This document shows positions 51,413 through 61,915 of a DNA stretch of 64,000 nt, piece by piece. Each line of letters opens with the position of its first letter. Position 1 is the stretch's first letter. Position numbers and translations under genes: made by a program. The notes beneath the pieces were generated by a model. That model had not been told where the DNA came from, did no database searches, and saw nothing but the letters and a program-made list of their open reading frames with translations. Source of the stretch: Trinickia dabaoshanensis (GTDB lineage Bacteria > Pseudomonadota > Gammaproteobacteria > Burkholderiales > Burkholderiaceae). The stretch is taken from assembly GCF_002879885.1 (NCBI RefSeq), contig NZ_PNYA01000011.1:143304-207303 (forward strand). Direction: 5' to 3'.

Positions 51413-52783
51413 CTACTGCCCCGCGATCGTCATCCGCTCGATGAGCACCGAGCCGGTTTGCTTCGTGCCCCTCACGAGCGAATCGGCGCCGATCGCGACG
51501 ATATGGCGGAACATCTCCTGCAACGTACCCGCCACGGTGATTTCCTCGACCGGATACTGAATCTCGCCGTTTTCGACCCAAAATCCCGACGCCCCGCGCG
51601 AATAATCGCCCGTCACGTAGTTGACGCCCTGCCCCATCAGCTCCGTCAACAACAACCCCGTTCCAAGCTTCTTGAGCATCGCCTTGAAATCGTCCTCGGG
51701 CCGCGTCTGGCTGCTCGTGAGCGTGAGATTGTGCGAGCCGCCCGCGTTGCCGGTCGTTTGCATGCCGAGCTTGCGAGCCGAATACGTCGATAGAAAATAC
51801 CCCTCGACGACGCCGTCCTTCACGACCGAACGCTGCTTCGTGCGCACGCCCTCTTCGTCGAACGGGGCGCTGCCCATTGCGCGCGGTACGTGCGGGTCTT
51901 CGACGATCTGCACGTGCGGCGCAAAGACGCTCTTGCCGAGGCAATCGACGAGGAACGTCGTCTTGCGATACAACGCGCCGCCGCTCGTCGCTTGCACGAA
52001 CGCGCCGAGCAGACCGGCCGCGAGCGGCGCTTCGAAGAGCACCGGCACCTTGCGCGTATCGAGCCGGCGCGCACCGAGCCGCGCGAGCGCGCGCTCGGCG
52101 GCGTAGCGGCCGATGGCCTCGGGGTTCGCGAGTGCCTGTGCGTCGCGCTTGGACGAATACCAATCGTCGCGCTGCATATGGCGGCCGCTGCCCGCGATCG
52201 GCGCGCATGCCACATAGTGGCGCGAGTACGGATAGCCGGACAAGAACCCGCGCGTCGTCGCGAGCACGAACTGCGAGTGCTGGGCCGATACGCTGGCGCC
52301 TTCCGAATTACGGATCTGCGGATCGGTGGCGAAAGCCGCATCCTCGGCCCGGCGGGCGATTTCGACGGCTTCGTCGGCCGACAAATGCCACGGGTGATAC
52401 AGATCGAGGTCGCGCGGTGCCGTCTCCAAGAGTTCGGCTTCCGCAAGGCCTGCGCAATCGTCCTCGGCCGTGAACCGAGCAATGTTGTAGGCGGCGGCAA
52501 CGGTGTCGCGCAGCGCCTCTTTCGAGAAGTCCGACGTGCTGGCATTGCCGCGCTTGGCGCCGATGAACACGGTCACGCCCACCATCTTGTCGCGATTGTG
52601 TTCGATCGTTTCGACCTCGCCTCGGCGCACGGAGACCGACAGCCCATCGCCTTCGGAGATTTCCGTGGCGGCGTCGGTGGCGCCGAGCGACTTCGCGTGT
52701 TTGAGGATGTCGGAGGCGATCTCCTTCAATTCATCTTGGGTGTGCGGGAAAAAGCGTTGTGAGGTTTCCGTGTCCGCTGCCAT
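51413..52783 (-). CDS. pmbA: Metalloprotease PmbA (TldE)
   Basis: PmbA works with TldD as a zinc-dependent peptidase complex that processes small peptides and toxin precursors. From the ATG at 52783 it has 456 residues; an ATG at 52795 is an alternative, and the open frame runs to 52918 without support. The PmbA/TldE N-domain has 'LGATDAATEISEGDGLSVSV', 'RRGEVETIEHNRDKMVGVTV' and 'GNASTSDFSKEALRDTVAAA'. The C-terminal part has 'RGASGFWVENGEIQYPVEEI'. It is divergent from darP over 230 bases. Confidence 0.95.
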   Translation of the reverse strand: MAADTETSQRFFPHTQDELKEIASDILKHAKSLGATDAATEISEGDGLSVSVRRGEVETIEHNRDKMVGVTVFIGAKRGNASTSDFSKEALRDTVAAAYNIARFTAEDDCAGLAEAELLETAPRDLDLYHPWHLSADEAVEIARRAEDAAFATDPQIRNSEGASVSAQHSQFVLATTRGFLSGYPYSRHYVACAPIAGSGRHMQRDDWYSSKRDAQALANPEAIGRYAAERALARLGARRLDTRKVPVLFEAPLAAGLLGAFVQATSGGALYRKTTFLVDCLGKSVFAPHVQIVEDPHVPRAMGSAPFDEEGVRTKQRSVVKDGVVEGYFLSTYSARKLGMQTTGNAGGSHNLTLTSSQTRPEDDFKAMLKKLGTGLLLTELMGQGVNYVTGDYSRGASGFWVENGEIQYPVEEITVAGTLQEMFRHIVAIGADSLVRGTKQTGSVLIERMTIAGQ

Positions 52784-53013
52784 CGTGGGTGCCATCCGGT
52801 GAAAAGCTGTCTGTTGAGCATCGCTCGGGCCGCCGCCGTCAAATCCGCCCCGCGCCGGCATACCCGATCGTTCGCATCCCGCGATCATAGCAAGGCTTGG
52901 GCGGATGGTCGCGGACACGCGTCGAACATGGCGCGAAAGCGCTGCCCGCGCGAGGCGCCCGGCAGCCCGCGGCGTGCGCCGGACACCGCCCGGCGCACGC
53001 TACAATATCGCCC

Positions 53014-53616
53014 ATGACACGCAAAACCCGTATCCAACCGATCGAGCACGACGATTCGGCCGATCAAGACTTCGCCGACGAGCGTCCCAGTAAATCGCAA
53101 TTGAAGCGCGAAATGCATGCGCTGCAGGTGCTGGGCGTCGACCTCGTGGAGTTGCCGAAAGACGCGCTCAAACGCATGCCGATGCCTGAAAACCTCGGCG
53201 ATGCCGTGCGCGAGGCCCGCCGCATCACCGACCACGAAGGCAAGCGGCGCCAAATCCAATACATCGGGCGCGTCATGCGCACGCTGACGGAAGACGAAAT
53301 CGCCGCGCTGCGCACCGCGCTGGACACGTATCGCGGCGTGAATAAAGCCGAAACGGCGCGGCTGCACTGGATCGAGCACACGCGCGAACAACTGCTCGCC
53401 CACGACGACGCGTTCACCGCGTTTTTGCGCGAGCACCCGAACGTCGACGCCCAGGAAGGCCGCACGCTGATTCGCAACGCACGCAAGGAAGCGCAGCAAG
53501 GCAAGCCGCCGCGCTACTTCCGCGAGCTGTTCCAGTGGATCAAGAACGCGAGCGGTGCGGGCAAAGGCGCCGACGACGCCGACGATTCGATCGACGACGA
53601 AGACGACGATGAGTAA
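53014..53616 (+). CDS. darP: Ribosome-associated protein DarP (YjgA)
   Basis: DarP promotes late assembly of the 50S subunit. It has 200 residues. The conserved block includes '[20 protein letters not shown]', '[18 protein letters not shown]', and '[19 protein letters not shown]'. The C-terminus is a strongly acidic tail of Asp/Glu. A -10-like TACAAT at 53001-53006 stands so close that transcription would start at or beside the ATG, and no Shine-Dalgarno sequence is present. Translation may therefore begin on a leaderless message. The 3' end overlaps mogA by 8 nt. Confidence 0.94.
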   Translation: MTRKTRIQPIEHDDSADQDFADERPSKSQLKREMHALQVLGVDLVELPKDALKRMPMPENLGDAVREARRITDHEGKRRQIQYIGRVMRTLTEDEIAALRTALDTYRGVNKAETARLHWIEHTREQLLAHDDAFTAFLREHPNVDAQEGRTLIRNARKEAQQGKPPRYFRELFQWIKNASGAGKGADDADDSIDDEDDDE

Positions 53617-54232
53617 GCCCACGCGCAGCCACCCGGACGAAATCGTCATCGGCCTCGTTTCGATCAGCGACCGCGCGTCGAGCGGCGTCTACGAAGACAA
53701 GGGACTGCCCGCGCTCGAGGCATGGCTCGGCCAGGCGCTAGCCTCGCCATGGCGGGTGGAAAAGCGGCTCATTGCCGACGAGCCCGCGCAGATCTCGGCC
53801 ACGCTGATCGAACTCGTGGATACGCACGGCTGCGATCTGGTCTTGACGACGGGCGGCACAGGGCCGGCGCGCCGCGACGTGACGCCCGAGGCGACGCAAG
53901 CGGTCGCGACGAAGGAGATGCCGGGTTTCGGCGAGCAAATGCGCCAGATCAGCCTGAACTTCGTACCGACGGCGATTCTTTCGCGCCAGGTGGCCGTCAT
54001 CCGGGAAACCGCCGACCACGCGGCGTTGATCGTCAATCTGCCGGGACAGCCGAAGTCGATTCAGGAAACGTTGGAAGGATTGCGCGACGCGACGGGCGCC
54101 GTGAAAGTGCCGGGCATTTTCGCGGCGGTGCCGTATTGCATCGACCTGATCGGCGGACCGTACATCACCACGAACGATGCGGTCGTGGCGGCTTTTCGCC
54201 CAAAGAACGCCCGGCGCGCGCCGCCCGCGTGA
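53609..54232 (+). CDS. mogA: Molybdopterin adenylyltransferase MogA
   Basis: MogA adenylylates molybdopterin before molybdate insertion by MoeA, so it completes the pathway of moaA, mobA and moeA at the other end of the window. It has 207 residues. '[20 protein letters not shown]' and '[20 protein letters not shown]' are the MoaB/Mog signature. '[20 protein letters not shown]' is also typical of MogA rather than MoaB. The start codon lies inside the 3' end of darP, indicating coupling. The C-terminus is basic and short. Confidence 0.95.
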   Translation: MSKPTRSHPDEIVIGLVSISDRASSGVYEDKGLPALEAWLGQALASPWRVEKRLIADEPAQISATLIELVDTHGCDLVLTTGGTGPARRDVTPEATQAVATKEMPGFGEQMRQISLNFVPTAILSRQVAVIRETADHAALIVNLPGQPKSIQETLEGLRDATGAVKVPGIFAAVPYCIDLIGGPYITTNDAVVAAFRPKNARRAPPA

Positions 54233-54281
54233 AAGGCGCTCGCGCGGGCACGCGGCGGCGCGCCGAAGGGGCCGCCGGTCG

Positions 54282-54890
54282 TCAGTTGCCGGTGACGCTT
54301 TCCGCGCTCGGCGCAACGAGGAAATGCTGGCGATAGTACTTCAGCTCGTCGATCGATTCGTGGATGTCGGCCAGCGCCGTGTGCATCGCCCGCTTTTGGA
54401 AACCTTTGTAAATCGCCGGCTGCCAACGGCGGCACAGCTCCTTGAGCGTGCTGACGTCGAGATTGCGGTAATGGAAGAACCGCTCGAGCTCGGGCATCCA
54501 GCGCGCCATGAAGCGGCGGTCCTGACAAATCGAATTGCCGCACATCGGCGATTTGCCGGGCGGCACGTAATTGCCCAAGAAAGCGCGAATTTGTTCGGTG
54601 GCGTCCGCTTCGGTGACCGTCGATGCGCGCACGCGCTCGATCAGACCCGACCGGCCGTGGGTGTTCTTATTCCACTCGTCCATTTTGTCGAGCGTTTCAT
54701 CGGTCTGATGAATCGCGAGCACCGGACCCTCGACCACCTTCTCGAGCGTCGAATTCGTCACGACCACCGCGATTTCGATGATGCGATCGGTGTCGGGCTC
54801 GAGCCCCGTCATCTCCATATCGAGCCAAACGAGGTTCATCTCGCTGCGTGCGAGCGTCGGCTCGCCGGCGGGTTCCAGTAAGTCAGTCAT
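54282..54890 (-). CDS. orn: Oligoribonuclease
   Basis: Orn degrades 2-5-nt RNA fragments, including pGpG from c-di-GMP turnover. It has 202 residues from the ATG at 54890. The DEDDh exonuclease residues are visible in '[20 protein letters not shown]' (Asp, Glu), '[17 protein letters not shown]' (Asp) and '[19 protein letters not shown]' (His, Asp). It is convergent with mogA, which ends 49 nt away. The open frame continues upstream to 54977 without a ribosome site. Confidence 0.96.
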   Translation of the reverse strand: MTDLLEPAGEPTLARSEMNLVWLDMEMTGLEPDTDRIIEIAVVVTNSTLEKVVEGPVLAIHQTDETLDKMDEWNKNTHGRSGLIERVRASTVTEADATEQIRAFLGNYVPPGKSPMCGNSICQDRRFMARWMPELERFFHYRNLDVSTLKELCRRWQPAIYKGFQKRAMHTALADIHESIDELKYYRQHFLVAPSAESVTGN

Positions 54891-55047
54891 GAAAGCAATC
54901 CGGTGATAGGTACTAAACGAAGCGAAGCGAAATAAACGGCGGACGCGAAGCAGCGAAATGCGCAATGCGCGCCTCACGCGGGATCGGCCACGCTCGCCGG
55001 CCCCCGCGAAACTCTATAATTCTCGCATAGATAACTTGGACTTCCCG

Positions 55048-56307
55048 ATGCCCGCTCTCGACTTCACCGTTCTATTCGCCGTCATGGTGGTCGCGATGGT
55101 CGCCACGAAATTGTGGCTCGCCTCGCGGCAAATCCGCTTCGTGGCGGCGCGCAGAGATGCGGTGCCTAGGCAATTCGCCGATACGATTCCGATCGACGCG
55201 CATCGGCGCGCGGCCGATTACACCGTGGTTCGTACCCGCTTGTCGATGCTCGAAATCATTCTCAGCGCCGCCGTATTGATTGCGCTCACGTTGCTCGGCG
55301 GCGTACAAGCGCTCGATCGCGCGATCACCGGATGGCTCGGCGGGGGTTATGCGGGTCAGATCGCACTCGTAGCCGCGGTGGTCATCGTGACGAGCTTGAT
55401 CGACCTGCCATTCGATTATTACCGGCAGTTCGTCGTCGAGGAGCGCTTCGGCTTCAACCGGATGACGCGCAAGATCTTCTTTAAGGATCTCGCTATCGGC
55501 GCGGGGCTCGGCGTCGCGTTCGGGCTCCCGCTTCTGTTCGTCATTCTGTGGCTCATGGATCGGGCCGGCAGCCTTTGGTGGCTGTGGGCGTGGGCCGTGA
55601 CCGTCCTGTTCCAATTGCTCGTGCGCGTGCTTTTCCCGACCGTGATCGCGCCGCTGTTCAATAAATTCGAGCCGCTCACCGACGAAGCGCTCGTGAATCG
55701 CATCCAAGCGCTGATGAAGCGCTGCGGGTTCGCGGCCAAGGGCTTGTTCGTCATGGACGGTAGCCGCCGGTCCGCGCACGGCAACGCCTATTTCACCGGC
55801 TTCGGACCCGCCAAGCGCATCGTCTTTTTCGATACGCTGCTCGCGCGGTTGACGGGAGCCGAAATCGAAGCGGTGCTCGCGCACGAACTCGGCCATTTCA
55901 AGCGCCGCCACGTCACCAAGCTGATGTTGGTGACGTTCGCGGTCAGCTTGGGGCTGTTCGCACTGCTCGGCTGGCTGAGCGGGCGCACGTGGTTCTACGA
56001 AGGACTCGGCGTGCGCCCTTCGATGACGGGCAGCAACGACGCGCTCGCCCTGGTGCTGTTCTTCCTCGCGCTGCCGGTGTTCATGTTCTTCGTCACCCCG
56101 CTCGGCAGCTTGACCTCGCGCAAACACGAATTCGAAGCCGACGCTTTCGCGGCCAGCCAAACCGACGCGCACGAACTCGTGAACGCGCTCGTCAAGCTCT
56201 ACGAGGACAACGCATCCACCTTGACCCCCGATCCCCTCTATACGGCCTTCTACTACTCGCACCCGCCCGCATCGCAGCGGATCGAACGGCTGCTGCGCCA
56301 CGCATGA
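55048..56307 (+). CDS. M48 family metallopeptidase (Ste24/CAAX protease 1-like)
   Basis: The 419-residue polytopic membrane protein has a zinc-protease site '[13 protein letters not shown]' (HExxH) and a further Glu in '[12 protein letters not shown]'. '[20 protein letters not shown]' and '[20 protein letters not shown]' are typical of the Ste24 group. A TATAAT at 55015-55020 could be the -10. The ATG at 55048 is preceded by TTGGA. It overlaps rsgA by 4 nt. Bacterial members are thought to act in membrane protein quality control; the natural substrates are unknown. Confidence 0.93.
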   Translation: MPALDFTVLFAVMVVAMVATKLWLASRQIRFVAARRDAVPRQFADTIPIDAHRRAADYTVVRTRLSMLEIILSAAVLIALTLLGGVQALDRAITGWLGGGYAGQIALVAAVVIVTSLIDLPFDYYRQFVVEERFGFNRMTRKIFFKDLAIGAGLGVAFGLPLLFVILWLMDRAGSLWWLWAWAVTVLFQLLVRVLFPTVIAPLFNKFEPLTDEALVNRIQALMKRCGFAAKGLFVMDGSRRSAHGNAYFTGFGPAKRIVFFDTLLARLTGAEIEAVLAHELGHFKRRHVTKLMLVTFAVSLGLFALLGWLSGRTWFYEGLGVRPSMTGSNDALALVLFFLALPVFMFFVTPLGSLTSRKHEFEADAFAASQTDAHELVNALVKLYEDNASTLTPDPLYTAFYYSHPPASQRIERLLRHA

Positions 56308-57242
56308 GCTCGCGTCCCGCTAAACCCGCCAAGCGTGCCGGTGCGGCGCGCTCGCACGGGCTCGTCATCGCCGCGCACGGACGCCATTACCTCGTGGCGC
56401 CCGAGCACGAGCCGCATGCGCTGTTGCAATGCTTCCCGCGCGGCAAGAAAAGCGAAGTAGCCGTGGGCGATCGCGTCGTCTACGAGCCGACGTCGGCGGA
56501 CCAAGGGGTCATCGTCGAAATCGGCGAGCGGCGCAATCTGCTCTACCGGTCGGATCAGTACAAATCGAAGCTGTTCGCGGCGAACCTCGATCAGTTGCTG
56601 ATCGTGCTGGCCACGGAGCCGCACTTCAGTGAAGATCTGCTCGGACGGGCGCTCGTTGCCGCCGAGGCGAACGAACTCTCGCCCGTGATCGTTCTGAACA
56701 AAACCGATGTGACCGGCGCATTGCCGGCCGCACGCGAGCGGCTGGCGCCTTATCGCGCGCTCGGCTACGACGTGCTCGAGCTGTCGATCAAGGCGCGCCC
56801 CGACGAAGCGCGGGCGATCTTGCACGAACGATTGCATGGCCATGCGACGCTGCTGCTCGGCCAATCGGGGATGGGCAAATCGACGCTCGTGAACTTGATC
56901 GTGCCTGACGCCGACGTCGCCACGCGCGAAATCTCGACAGCGCTGAACAGCGGCCGCCACACGACCACCTTCACGCGGCTCTATCCGTTGCCCGAGGGCG
57001 GCGCACTGATCGATTCGCCGGGTTTCCAAGAATTCGGCCTGCACCATTTGACCGAAGGCCGGCTCGAACGGGCATTCCCGGAGTTCCGCCCGCTACTCCC
57101 GCATTGCCGCTTCTACAATTGCCATCATCTGCACGAACCCGGCTGCGCGATCCTCGAAGCGCTGTCGGAAGGGCGGATCGCCCGCGAGCGGCATGGGCTG
57201 TATGCGCAACTCGTGCACGAGGCGAGTCAGGTGGTGAGATAG
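56304..57242 (+). CDS. rsgA: Small ribosomal subunit GTPase RsgA
   Basis: RsgA is a circularly permuted GTPase that checks maturation of the 30S subunit. It has 312 residues. It has an OB fold at the N-terminus ('[20 protein letters not shown]'), then G4 'VLNKTDV', G1 '[17 protein letters not shown]', G2-like '[11 protein letters not shown]', and G3 '[11 protein letters not shown]'. The C-terminal zinc-binding region is '[14 protein letters not shown]'. The start overlaps the M48 gene stop (ATGA), so the two are coupled. Confidence 0.96.
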   Translation: MSSRPAKPAKRAGAARSHGLVIAAHGRHYLVAPEHEPHALLQCFPRGKKSEVAVGDRVVYEPTSADQGVIVEIGERRNLLYRSDQYKSKLFAANLDQLLIVLATEPHFSEDLLGRALVAAEANELSPVIVLNKTDVTGALPAARERLAPYRALGYDVLELSIKARPDEARAILHERLHGHATLLLGQSGMGKSTLVNLIVPDADVATREISTALNSGRHTTTFTRLYPLPEGGALIDSPGFQEFGLHHLTEGRLERAFPEFRPLLPHCRFYNCHHLHEPGCAILEALSEGRIARERHGLYAQLVHEASQVVR

Positions 57243-57279
57243 CCGATCTTATCGGACGAGTTGATCGACGCGCGCGCTT

Positions 57280-57597
57280 ATGCTGAAACTGACCCAGGCA
57301 CCCAATCCGGTCATCGGCCAACATTGGGTGAACGTTCTCGAGGCAGCGGGGATCGGCTGCGAGTTGCATAACCGGTATTTGAACGGCGCGCTCGGAGAAA
57401 TTCCCGCCGACCAATGCGCGCCGGAACTATGGCTCGTCGACGAACGGGACGAGACGCTCGCGCGGCGCATCTTGGCAGCCGCGCAAAGCGGCCCGGCGCC
57501 GGGCACCCCGCCTTGGCGATGTCATGCCTGCGGCGAAATGCTGGAGCCTCAATTCACCGCATGCTGGCGCTGCGGTACAGCGCGCAAAGTTGACTGA
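57280..57597 (+). CDS. DUF2007 protein with C-terminal zinc ribbon
   Basis: The 105-residue protein has an N-terminal DUF2007 domain (about 1-70; 'MLKLTQAPNPVIGQHWVNVL', 'GALGEIPADQCAPELWLVDE'). Then comes a zinc-ribbon-like tail with two CxxC pairs, 'WRCHACGEMLEPQFTACWRC'. DUF2007 proteins are distant relatives of PII-type signal proteins by fold, but no function is known. It starts 37 nt after rsgA and is probably in the same unit. The C-terminal Cys pairs suggest metal binding. Confidence 0.88.
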   Translation: MLKLTQAPNPVIGQHWVNVLEAAGIGCELHNRYLNGALGEIPADQCAPELWLVDERDETLARRILAAAQSGPAPGTPPWRCHACGEMLEPQFTACWRCGTARKVD

Positions 57598-57623
57598 GTG
57601 ACCGGTAAAAAAACGACGCGCCC

Positions 57624-58562
57624 TTAGCCGACCCAAACCGCGATCGTCAGCATCAGCAGCAGGATCATCCACAAGATGACGGCACGCCAGACCAGGCCTA
57701 CCGCCGATTGCAGCGTACGTGGCGTGCAGTCGTCGCCGACGGGCAGCGGACCGCCGTCGGGCGAACCGAGCGTTTCGATACTGGAAGGCTCGGCCAGCGG
57801 GCCGGCCAGCCGCGCCCCCAGCGCCCCGCTACCTGCCGAAAGCAAGACGCCATCGTTGGCGTCCGGCCATTGCCGCGCGTGGTTGCGCCAAGCGTAGATC
57901 GCGTCCTCGAAATTGCCGACGATGGCAAACCCCAGCGCCGTCAAGCGTGCGGGTAGCCAATCGATGACGAAGAACGCGTTGCGTGCGAAGCCGCCAAAAG
58001 CGGCCGTGCGTTCGCCGACGGCCACGCTCCAACTGCGCGCGAGATATTCCGAAATGCGGTAGAGCACGGCACCCGCGGGCCCGATCGGTACGAGGAACCA
58101 AAAGAAGACGCCGAACACGTGCCGATGCGATGCGACGACAGCATGAATCAACGTATGGCGCACGATTTCGCCGACGGGCATATCGACCGTTTCCATACCG
58201 GTCCACTCGGCCAGGATTTCACGTGCGCGCGGGACGTCGTCGTTATTGAGCGCGAGATGGATATCGGTGAAGTAGTGACTAAATTGCCGAAAACCGAGCG
58301 TGAAATACACGATGACGACGTTCCAGAGGAACGCCAGCGCGAAACTGATTCGATAAAGGACGTAATAGACCGCGCCGACGGCTACCGTCCATGGCAGCAC
58401 CACGACGAGCCATGCGAGCAGGCCGTGTTTTCTCTTGCCCGCATCGAAACCCTGCGCGGCCGATTCCGCGTGGTACTGCAGCAGCGCGAAGATCGGGTTG
58501 CTCTGCGAGAGCGCGCGCAGCTGTTCGATGACAAGGGCCAACAATACGGAGAAAAAGGTCAT
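57624..58562 (-). CDS. CobD/CbiB family membrane protein
   Basis: The 312-residue inner-membrane protein has about five helices. 'MTFFSVLLALVIEQLRALSQ', 'YFTLGFRQFSHYFTDIHLAL', and 'RHTLIHAVVASHRHVFGVFF' follow the CobD/CbiB (and AmpE-like) pattern. In cobalamin synthesis CobD makes the aminopropanol-linked corrin, but this group is widespread in beta-proteobacteria away from cob genes, and no cob genes are near. A cobalamin role is therefore doubtful. The start at 58562 is the first ATG before the family-type N-terminus; the frame reads to 58808. Confidence 0.85.
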   Translation of the reverse strand: MTFFSVLLALVIEQLRALSQSNPIFALLQYHAESAAQGFDAGKRKHGLLAWLVVVLPWTVAVGAVYYVLYRISFALAFLWNVVIVYFTLGFRQFSHYFTDIHLALNNDDVPRAREILAEWTGMETVDMPVGEIVRHTLIHAVVASHRHVFGVFFWFLVPIGPAGAVLYRISEYLARSWSVAVGERTAAFGGFARNAFFVIDWLPARLTALGFAIVGNFEDAIYAWRNHARQWPDANDGVLLSAGSGALGARLAGPLAEPSSIETLGSPDGGPLPVGDDCTPRTLQSAVGLVWRAVILWMILLLMLTIAVWVG

Positions 58563-58681
58563 GCGAGGGGCCGTGGCAATTCGAGTTTGTTCGTATGTCG
58601 CATAACGATAGCACAGCACGCCGCACCCGAATGAGGTGCTCAGCGTGCAGCCGAGCGCCGCGCCACATAGCCGAGGTGCGG

Positions 58682-59359
58682 TTACGCGGCCAAAAAGCGA
58701 TAGAAATTGCGCAACATGCCGGCAGTTGCGCCCCAGATGAAATATTGTCCACCGGTTCGGGGGCGCGGATAAGGCATGGCGAAAAAGCGACGCTCGCCCC
58801 CTTCCCAACGCAGCAGACGGACCTCGTGATTGGCGGGGTTCATCAGAAAAGGCAGCGGCACCTCGAAGATTTCGGCGACTTCGAGTGTGTCGGCGCTTAG
58901 CGTAAAGGGCGGGTGCACGAGCCCGACGACCGGCGTGACGCGAAAACCCGTGCCGGTCAGATAATCGGGGAGTGCGCCGAGCACCTCGACGCGCTCGGGC
59001 GACAATGCCACCTCTTCTTGCGCCTCCCGGAGCGCCGTCGCGGTCGCGTCTTCATCGAACGGTTCGCGGCGCCCGCCGGGAAAACTGATTTGGCCGGCAT
59101 GATCGCTCAGATGATCGGCACGCTGGGTAAGCAAAACCGACAGTCCCGTCTCTCGGACGACGAGCGGCACGAGCACGGCTGCCGCGCGCGGGTCGCCGCG
59201 CTCGGCGAGCGGCTCGAACGGCTCCGGCGCCCACGCCAGACGTTGGGCGAAGCGCTCACGCAGGCCCGCCGGCGTGAGCCGATACGCAGCCACGCCGGGC
59301 AGATCGGCGCCGGTCGTTTCGATCGGTAAGACTTCGGGTTCGAAGACGGGGCGAATCAA
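58682..59359 (-). CDS. nudL: CoA pyrophosphatase-type Nudix hydrolase
   Basis: The 225-residue protein has the Nudix box 'GGRREPFDEDATATALREAQ' followed by 'EEVALS' (G-x5-E-x7-RE-xx-EE). Ahead of it lies the CoA-type signature 'LLTQRADHLSDHAGQISFPG'. These two features identify the NudL/UPF0035 group, which hydrolyses CoA or its derivatives. The start has no clear ribosome site. It is separated from rplS by a two-way terminator, so it is not part of the rpsP operon. Confidence 0.9.
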   Translation of the reverse strand: MIRPVFEPEVLPIETTGADLPGVAAYRLTPAGLRERFAQRLAWAPEPFEPLAERGDPRAAAVLVPLVVRETGLSVLLTQRADHLSDHAGQISFPGGRREPFDEDATATALREAQEEVALSPERVEVLGALPDYLTGTGFRVTPVVGLVHPPFTLSADTLEVAEIFEVPLPFLMNPANHEVRLLRWEGGERRFFAMPYPRPRTGGQYFIWGATAGMLRNFYRFLAA

Positions 59360-59418
59360 CGTAGCGCTCGTGAAGTCATGGACGGATAACCGTCATTGTG
59401 ACGCCGCAAACAAAAAAG

Positions 59419-59447
59419 AAAAAAGCACCCGAAGCGGGTGCTTTTTT
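59419..59447. terminator. Bidirectional terminator between nudL and rplS
   Basis: A 13-bp stem (AAAAAAGCACCCG / CGGGTGCTTTTTT) with a 3-nt loop has A and T runs at both ends. It ends the rplS transcript on the minus strand, 16 nt after the rplS stop. It lies upstream of nudL and could terminate plus-strand transcription too. Confidence 0.93.
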
Positions 59448-59463
59448 CTTACAGCTATCACGC

Positions 59464-59847
59464 TCAGGAAGCAGTGCGGTCCTTGAAGACCAGCTTTTCC
59501 TTGATACGTGCCGACTTGCCCGAACGCTCGCGCAGGTAGTACAGCTTCGCACGACGCACATCGCCGCGACGCTTCACGACGATGCTGGCCAGCAGCGGCG
59601 AGTACGTTTGGAACGTACGCTCGACGCCTTCGCCCGACGAAATCTTACGGACGATGAACGACGAGTTCAGGCCACGGTTACGCTTTGCGATGACCACGCC
59701 TTCGTAGGCCTGGACGCGCTTGCGGTTACCTTCGACCACGTTCACGTTGACGATCACCGTATCGCCGGGGGCGAATTCGGGGATCGACTTGCCGGCGAGC
59801 ACGCGCTCGATTTCTTCCTGCTCGAGTTTTGCAATCAGATCCATCAC
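59464..59847 (-). CDS. rplS: 50S ribosomal protein L19
   Basis: L19 sits at the 30S-50S interface. It has 127 residues. It opens '[20 protein letters not shown]' and contains '[20 protein letters not shown]', '[20 protein letters not shown]', and '[20 protein letters not shown]'. TTAGGAG precedes the ATG. It is the last gene of the rpsP-rimM-trmD-rplS operon, 141 nt after trmD, and a strong terminator follows. Confidence 0.98.
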   Translation of the reverse strand: MMDLIAKLEQEEIERVLAGKSIPEFAPGDTVIVNVNVVEGNRKRVQAYEGVVIAKRNRGLNSSFIVRKISSGEGVERTFQTYSPLLASIVVKRRGDVRRAKLYYLRERSGKSARIKEKLVFKDRTAS

Positions 59848-59988
59848 TGACTCCTAATGCCATCTTGTCGGCGTTATGCCCGCCGTTAGCCCAATAGGCT
59901 TTGTGGCGCGGCCCCGATAGAGGATGGGTTCACATCTTGACGCCACTTTCGCGGCGCCGCCTTCGCCTTGCTCGCGACCCGAAGCCCG

Positions 59989-60756
59989 TCAGGACTCCGA
60001 TGCCGCCTTAGCAAGGCTTGCGAGCCATGCCTCGTCGGCACGACTCAACATCTTGTTGCGCCTCGCGCGCACGATCAAATCGGGCCGCTTGGCGAACGTA
60101 TTTCTCAGTGCTTCCCTGCGGCGCCACTGCTCGATTTCGGCATGGTGGCCGCCGAGCAGCACGTCGGGAACCCGCACGCCCTCGTATTCTTCGGGACGCG
60201 TGTAATGCGGACAATCGAGCAGACCATCCACGAAACTGTCCTGCACGGCCGACTGCGCATCGCCCAGCACGCCCGGCAACTGCCTCACCACCGCGTCCAT
60301 CAAGGCCATGGCGGGCAACTCTCCGCCCGAAAGAACGAAATCGCCAAGGCTGACTTCTTCGTCCACGCAGCGGTCGATGAGACGCTGATCGATCGCTTCA
60401 TAGCGGCCGCACAGCAACACGAGCCCAGGCTCGCTTGCGAAGCGCATCACACGATCATGATCGAGCGGCGCACCTTGCGGCGACATCATGACGACGCGCG
60501 TACCGCTCACGCCCAGGGCTTCTTGGGCCGCTTTCGCCGCACCGATCGCCGCCTCGAGCGGTTTGGCCAACATCACCATGCCGGGGCCGCCGCCGTAAGG
60601 CCGGTCATCGACCGTACGGTAGTTGTCCGTCGTGAAATCGCGCGGATTCCACGTTCTCAAGCCGAACCGGCCTTGCTTCGCCGCTCGGCTCGTGATGCCC
60701 CACTCGGTGATCGCGCGGAACATCTCCGGAAAGAGCGTGACGACATCGAACTGCAT
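59989..60756 (-). CDS. trmD: tRNA (guanine37-N1)-methyltransferase TrmD
   Basis: TrmD methylates G37 of tRNAs with a G36, protecting against frameshifts. It has 255 residues from the ATG at 60756 (GGGAG upstream). It opens '[20 protein letters not shown]'. The knotted SAM-binding region has '[20 protein letters not shown]' and '[20 protein letters not shown]' together with '[20 protein letters not shown]'. Near the end, '[20 protein letters not shown]' is diagnostic. It lies between rimM (26 nt) and rplS. Confidence 0.98.
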   Translation of the reverse strand: MQFDVVTLFPEMFRAITEWGITSRAAKQGRFGLRTWNPRDFTTDNYRTVDDRPYGGGPGMVMLAKPLEAAIGAAKAAQEALGVSGTRVVMMSPQGAPLDHDRVMRFASEPGLVLLCGRYEAIDQRLIDRCVDEEVSLGDFVLSGGELPAMALMDAVVRQLPGVLGDAQSAVQDSFVDGLLDCPHYTRPEEYEGVRVPDVLLGGHHAEIEQWRRREALRNTFAKRPDLIVRARRNKMLSRADEAWLASLAKAASES

Positions 60757-60782
60757 CGCGCGCTCCCTGATGTGGACCATGC

Positions 60783-61472
60783 TTAGTAATCGGCTTCCCA
60801 ATCGACGACGATGCGCTTCGCCGCCTGATCCACCGCTTTCACGTACACGCCGACGAACGGAATCAACCGTTCCCCGGTGACAGACTGCCCGTCCTTTCCT
60901 TGCGACGGGTATTCGACGCGCAGTACCGCATGCGCACCGTTATCGATGAGGTCGGCCACGGAGCCGAGCGCAACGCCCGCCTCGTTCACGACCTCGAGGC
61001 CGATTAGATCGACCCAATAGAATTCGTCGGCGTCCAGCGCGGGAAAATCGCTGCGGCGCACATAGACACGCCAGCCGCGCAGCGCGAGCGCCTGATCGCG
61101 ATCGCCGGCGCCGCTGAGTTGCGCGACGATGGTGTCGCTGTGCGTCTTCGCCGCGACGACGGGCGCCGACTTCATCTCGCGCCCTTTGACGAGCCACCAG
61201 CATTTGGCGCTCGTCAAAGCATCCCCGCCCTGAGTCGCGCCGGCATGCGCCGCGACTTTTACCCAGCCTTTGAGGCCGTACGCATCGACGATGGCCCCTA
61301 CTTCGACGGCATCATCGGGCAGCGCCTCGACTGCCTCGATGCCCGGCGCTGGGCCAGCGGCAGCATGCACTGCATTGCGCTCGACCGGCTTGCGCGCGAA
61401 CGCGCCAAACGACACAGGCGCCCGGGAAACCGCTTTCGCTCGGCCCGAGCCGCCCGAATCACGAACGGACAT
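60783..61472 (-). CDS. rimM: Ribosome maturation factor RimM
   Basis: RimM helps processing of 16S rRNA and binds S19 in the 30S head. It has 229 residues, longer than usual because of a ~55-residue low-complexity Ala/Pro/Arg N-terminal extension, typical of Burkholderia forms. The RimM N-domain starts '[20 protein letters not shown]', and the PRC barrel has '[20 protein letters not shown]' and '[20 protein letters not shown]'. GAGG precedes the ATG. The gene follows rpsP by 113 nt. Confidence 0.96.
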   Translation of the reverse strand: MSVRDSGGSGRAKAVSRAPVSFGAFARKPVERNAVHAAAGPAPGIEAVEALPDDAVEVGAIVDAYGLKGWVKVAAHAGATQGGDALTSAKCWWLVKGREMKSAPVVAAKTHSDTIVAQLSGAGDRDQALALRGWRVYVRRSDFPALDADEFYWVDLIGLEVVNEAGVALGSVADLIDNGAHAVLRVEYPSQGKDGQSVTGERLIPFVGVYVKAVDQAAKRIVVDWEADY

Positions 61473-61585
61473 CGATAAACCTCATAGTTGCTCGACCACG
61501 CGCGGCCGCTGACCGACTTGCACCTGCACGCCGCGACTGGCACGAACATGCTGGCGACAAGCGGCTCACCATGCCGCAAACGCGA

Positions 61586-61840
61586 TTAAGCAGCCGGTTG
61601 CGCCTTTTGCGCTTGCTTCACGAGACGCTCGACCGTCGGCGACAATTGTGCGCCAACGCCTTGCCAGTACGTCAGACGATCTTGCGCGATACGCAGCGAT
61701 TCGCCCTTCGTGGCAACCGGGTTGTAGAAACCGACGCGCTCGATGAAACGGCCGTCGCGACGGTTGCGCGAATCGGTGGCGACGATGTTGTAGAACGGGC
61801 GCTTCTTCGAGCCGCCACGTGCCAAGCGGATGATGACCAT
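61586..61840 (-). CDS. rpsP: 30S ribosomal protein S16
   Basis: S16 is a small protein of the 30S body. It has 84 residues. It opens '[20 protein letters not shown]' and continues '[20 protein letters not shown]', with '[19 protein letters not shown]' near the end. It is the first gene of the rpsP-rimM-trmD-rplS operon. The start was chosen by the conserved N-terminus, 47 nt downstream of a strong promoter -10. The frame is open to 62044 but that part precedes the promoter. Confidence 0.98.
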   Translation of the reverse strand: MVIIRLARGGSKKRPFYNIVATDSRNRRDGRFIERVGFYNPVATKGESLRIAQDRLTYWQGVGAQLSPTVERLVKQAQKAQPAA

Positions 61841-61886
61841 ACTGTAATCCTTGAAAACCGGGGGTTCGGAACCACTGAAACGCTCG

Positions 61887-61915
61887 ATTATAGCGGGAAA
61901 CTGAAACCATAACAA
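61887..61915 (-). promoter_or_regulatory. Sigma-70 promoter of the rpsP operon
   Basis: On the minus strand, a -35 TTGTTA (61915-61910) and a perfect -10 TATAAT (61892-61887) are separated by 17 nt. The -10 is 46 nt upstream of the rpsP start codon, so the leader is about 40 nt. This also shows that the long upstream frame is not translated. Confidence 0.88.

Noticed and set aside
57624..58562. Cobalamin pathway gene
   Set aside because: The protein has the CobD/CbiB fold pattern, but there are no other cob genes nearby and the family is common outside that pathway, so I did not assign the cobD symbol.
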